Assembly: GCF_002902905.1 (NCBI RefSeq)
Contig: NZ_CP026124.1
Location: 6,200,001-6,264,000 of the forward strand
Reading direction: 5' to 3'
DNA from: Achromobacter sp. AONIH1
GTDB lineage: Bacteria > Pseudomonadota > Gammaproteobacteria > Burkholderiales > Burkholderiaceae_B
DNA: 64,000 nt
In this document: positions 61,733 through 64,000 of the stretch, one piece after another
Layout of the letters: each line of letters opens with the position of its first letter
How positions within the stretch are numbered: the stretch's first letter is position 1
The notes under the pieces: model-generated
Told to the model about the DNA's origin: nothing
The model's database searches: none
The model's input: only the letters and a program-made list of their open reading frames with translations
Program-made: the position numbers and the translations under genes

Positions 61733-62899
61733 CTACTGCACGCGCCACTTGCCGCCCGCAACCGTCGCCATGACCAGGGCGCGCTCGTCCAAGCCGTTGT
61801 GGTCAGCCGGGCTCATATTGACCACGCCGGTGGCCGTGGGCAGGTTTTTCACATTTTCCAGCGCGTCGCGCAGCGCCGCGCGGAATTCGGGCGTGCCCGG
61901 CCTGGCCGCCTTCAGCGCCACGGGCACGGCCTGTTGCAGCAACAGCCCCACGTCCCAGGTGTAGGCGGCGAACAGGGACACGCTGCCCGCGCCATGGACG
62001 GCCTCGTACTTGGCTGCGAAGGCCTGGGCGCTGGCCTTGACCGGGTGGCTGTCGGGCAGCAGGCCGGCCACCATCACCGGCCCCACCGGCACCCAGGCGC
62101 CCTCGCAGGCCGCGCCGCAGACGCGCAGGAAGTCGTTGTTGGCCACGCCGTGGTTGAAATAGATCTTGCCCGGGTAGCCGCGCTCGCGCAGCGCCCGGGC
62201 CGGCATCGCGGCCGGCGTGCCGGACGCCCCCACCACCACCGCGTCCGGCGCCGCCCCGACCAGCTTGAGGGTCTGCGCCACGGCCGAGGTGTCCGTGGGC
62301 GCGAAGCTCTCCTTGCCCACCAGCTCGATGCCGTGCTTCTTGGCCGCCTTCTCGACTTCCACCCAGAAAGTCTCGCCCAGCGCGTTGTTGAAGCCGATGA
62401 ACGCCAGTTTCTTCACGCCCTGGGCGGCGGCATGGCGCGCGATGCCCTCGGCCATCAGCGAATCGGAATGCGGCGTCTTGAACACCCAGCGCCGCTTGTC
62501 GTCCATCGGCTCGATCAGGCGGGCCGAGGACGCCAGCGTGATGACCGGGGTGGCGCCCGCCGCCACCGTGTCCAGCATCGCCATCGTATTGGGCGTGGTG
62601 CTGGAACCGATGATCAGGTCGACTTTGTTCTCGGAAATCAGCTTGTGCGAGTTGCTGACGGCGCGGGTCGGGTCCGAGGCGTCGTCCAGCACCACGTACT
62701 CGACCTTCGCCCCGCCGATCTCTGCGGGCAACAGGCTCACGGTGTTGCGCTCGGGAATGCCCAGCGAGGCCTGCGGCCCGGTGGCGGACAAGGTGGCGCC
62801 GATCTTCACTTGCGCCTGCGCGGGCGCGGCGCCCCCGGCAAGCAGGCCGGCCGTCAGCGCGAGCGTCAGGGCGGCGTTCAGGGTGCAACGTGGGCTCAT
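61733..62899 (-). CDS. ABC transporter substrate-binding protein, branched-chain amino acid type
   Basis: A 388-residue Leu/Ile/Val-binding-family protein. The signal peptide ALTLALTAGLLAGGAAPAQA is followed by VKIGATLSATGPQASLGIPE, then KVDLIIGSSTTPNTMAMLDT and GVKKLAFIGFNNALGETFWV, the usual two-lobe periplasmic binding fold. AAGGAG precedes the ATG at 62899. No permease or ATPase gene lies next to it in the window. With the flavin reductase and monooxygenase behind it, it may belong to a catabolic cluster for an aromatic or organic acid; the ligand is unknown. Confidence 0.9.
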   Translation of the reverse strand: MSPRCTLNAALTLALTAGLLAGGAAPAQAQVKIGATLSATGPQASLGIPERNTVSLLPAEIGGAKVEYVVLDDASDPTRAVSNSHKLISENKVDLIIGSSTTPNTMAMLDTVAAGATPVITLASSARLIEPMDDKRRWVFKTPHSDSLMAEGIARHAAAQGVKKLAFIGFNNALGETFWVEVEKAAKKHGIELVGKESFAPTDTSAVAQTLKLVGAAPDAVVVGASGTPAAMPARALRERGYPGKIYFNHGVANNDFLRVCGAACEGAWVPVGPVMVAGLLPDSHPVKASAQAFAAKYEAVHGAGSVSLFAAYTWDVGLLLQQAVPVALKAARPGTPEFRAALRDALENVKNLPTATGVVNMSPADHNGLDERALVMATVAGGKWRVQ

Positions 62900-62967
62900 A
62901 CGCGATCTCCTTTGGGGTCGGGGGCTTTGTTTTCGGGATGTGCCGGCCCCCTGCGGCGGGCAAGGGT

Positions 62968-63468
62968 TCAGACGGGCATGCCTCCGTGCGTCGAGAACGC
63001 GCCGTTGCAGAACACCAGCGCGCCGGCCTCGTCGTCGTACAGGTGCAGGCGCAGGACCTGGCCGATCAGGATGGCGTGGTCGCCGGCGTCCAGCACCTGG
63101 CGGGTGGCGCATTCGAAGCGCGCCACGCAGTCGTCGAACACCGGCAGGCCGTCATGGCCCGGATACCAGTCCAGCCCGGCGTAGCGGTCCTCGGCCGTCT
63201 GCGCGAACGCCCGCGCCAAATGGCGATGGCTGGCGCCCAGCACATGCACCGCGAAGGCCGGCCGGGCGATGAACTCGGCATGCAGCAGGCTGGCGCGGCG
63301 CAGGCTCCACAACACCAGCGGCGGATCCAGCGAGACCGAGGCGAAGGAATTCACGGTCATGCCGATCGGCCCCTGCGCGCCCGCGGCAGTCACCACCGTG
63401 ACGCCGGTGGCGTAGCGGCCCAGCGCCTGACGCATGCGGGCCGGGCTCAGATCCAGGCAGTCGCTCAT
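62968..63468 (-). CDS. Flavin reductase family protein
   Basis: A 166-residue flavin-reductase-like (HpaC type) domain. ALGRYATGVTVVTAAGAQGP, GMTVNSFASVSLDPPLVLWS and the C-terminal HAILIGQVLRLHL are the conserved FMN-binding segments. It supplies reduced flavin to a partner monooxygenase. The luciferase-like gene directly upstream on the same strand (27 bases) is the likely partner. Confidence 0.92.
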   Translation of the reverse strand: MSDCLDLSPARMRQALGRYATGVTVVTAAGAQGPIGMTVNSFASVSLDPPLVLWSLRRASLLHAEFIARPAFAVHVLGASHRHLARAFAQTAEDRYAGLDWYPGHDGLPVFDDCVARFECATRQVLDAGDHAILIGQVLRLHLYDDEAGALVFCNGAFSTHGGMPV

Positions 63469-63494
63469 CGGACGCTCCGTGGCTGACCGCCGGC

Positions 63495-64000
63495 TCAGGC
63501 GGGCTGGGCGGCGGCCGACGCCACGCCGGACAGCGGCATGGCCTCTTCCATCAGCCCGCGCATGGAATCGAGCACCAGGTCCTGGGACAGCAGGCCGAAG
63601 TTGTGCAGGCTCATGACGTGGTCCAGCCCCATGTCGGCCAGCCGCGCCAGCTTGTCGGCCACCGTGCGCGGCGAACCGAACAGCGACAGGCCGCTGGCGA
63701 TGATATCGGCGTAGACCTGCTTGCGCGCGTACAGGCGCGTGTCCACGTACAGGTCGAAAGCGCTGGCGGCGCGCTCGCGCGCCAGCGCGTCGGTCGGGGC
63801 GACATGGGTGTGCAGCGCCACCGCCGCCATGCCGGACGCGTCTTCGATGCCCGCCTCGGCCAGCCCGCGCCGGTAGTCCTGCATCATCAGGCCGATTTCC
63901 TCGAAGCTGTCCACCGCCGCGTAGGGCACGAACAGCATGCGGCGCCCCTGGCGACCCACGTGATAGGCGGCCTCGCGGCGCAGGATGGCCACGTAGACCG
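63495..64000 (-). CDS. LLM class flavin-dependent oxidoreductase, C-terminal part (cut by window end)
   Basis: The frame is open from the right edge and gives the last ~168 residues of a luciferase-like monooxygenase; the start lies beyond base 64000. The segment SLFGSPRTVADKLARLADMG is the conserved C-terminal motif of LLM proteins, followed by LDHVMSLHNFGLLS. A GTG at 63992 is in frame but is not a start, because the upstream codons continue the fold. Such enzymes use reduced flavin, here probably from the adjacent flavin reductase. Confidence 0.85.
   Translation of the reverse strand, partial: VYVAILRREAAYHVGRQGRRMLFVPYAAVDSFEEIGLMMQDYRRGLAEAGIEDASGMAAVALHTHVAPTDALARERAASAFDLYVDTRLYARKQVYADIIASGLSLFGSPRTVADKLARLADMGLDHVMSLHNFGLLSQDLVLDSMRGLMEEAMPLSGVASAAAQPA

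Overview
This is a GC-rich chromosomal window from a betaproteobacterium. The gene families and neighbourhoods (tkt-gap-pgk, DUF3141-pta-ackA-fabI, nirBD-nasA beside cysG, yqjDEK-like genes) point to Alcaligenaceae, close to Bordetella or Achromobacter. That placement is inference from family resemblance. I saw no rRNA, tRNA, CRISPR array, insertion sequence or prophage, so most of the window reads as core chromosome.

Layout. 0-9 kb: single genes for envelope, cofactor, transport and stress functions: an M23 peptidase, a lipoprotein, mog, a PiT phosphate carrier, a DsbA-like oxidoreductase, a Phd/VapC-type toxin-antitoxin pair, cbpA-cbpM, an acetyltransferase, a cupin, a GST and a VOC protein. 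9-14.7 kb: a four-gene operon (DUF3141, pta, ackA, fabI) behind an FNR/Anr-like box, suggesting low-oxygen acetyl-phosphate metabolism. The DUF3141 gene appears frameshifted just before its stop. 14.7-21 kb: a SulP anion transporter and the tkt-gap-pgk carbon operon. 21-31.4 kb: housekeeping genes (rsmE, maeB, an aminotransferase, ubiD), a barstar-like gene, a patatin, a lytic transglycosylase and a coiled-coil repeat gene.

31.4-46 kb is the most unusual part. After a 637-nt non-coding stretch come four same-strand genes for exported proteins built from DUF11 and SdrB-like modules with calcium-loop-like motifs. The third encodes a 2261-residue protein whose last ~830 residues look like a very large outer-membrane beta-barrel. 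It is a candidate undescribed cell-surface system.

46-59.3 kb: yqjDEK-like membrane genes, a secreted unknown, then the nitrate assimilation block. The operon nrtA-nrtB-nrtD-nirB-nirD-nasA (minus strand) faces the ANTAR regulator nasT, followed by cysG for siroheme. The nrtA leader can be read in detail: a sigma-54 -24/-12 promoter, a predicted start 1 nt before a first hexaloop hairpin, a second hexaloop hairpin, an intrinsic terminator with eight U residues, then the nrtA ribosome binding site. An NtrC-like site lies about 140 bp upstream. This predicts two-step control: nitrogen limitation through NtrC and sigma-54, then nitrate-responsive antitermination by NasT.

59.3-64 kb: upp, dacB, a periplasmic amino-acid-type binding protein, a flavin reductase and the end of a luciferase-like monooxygenase gene that runs off the window.
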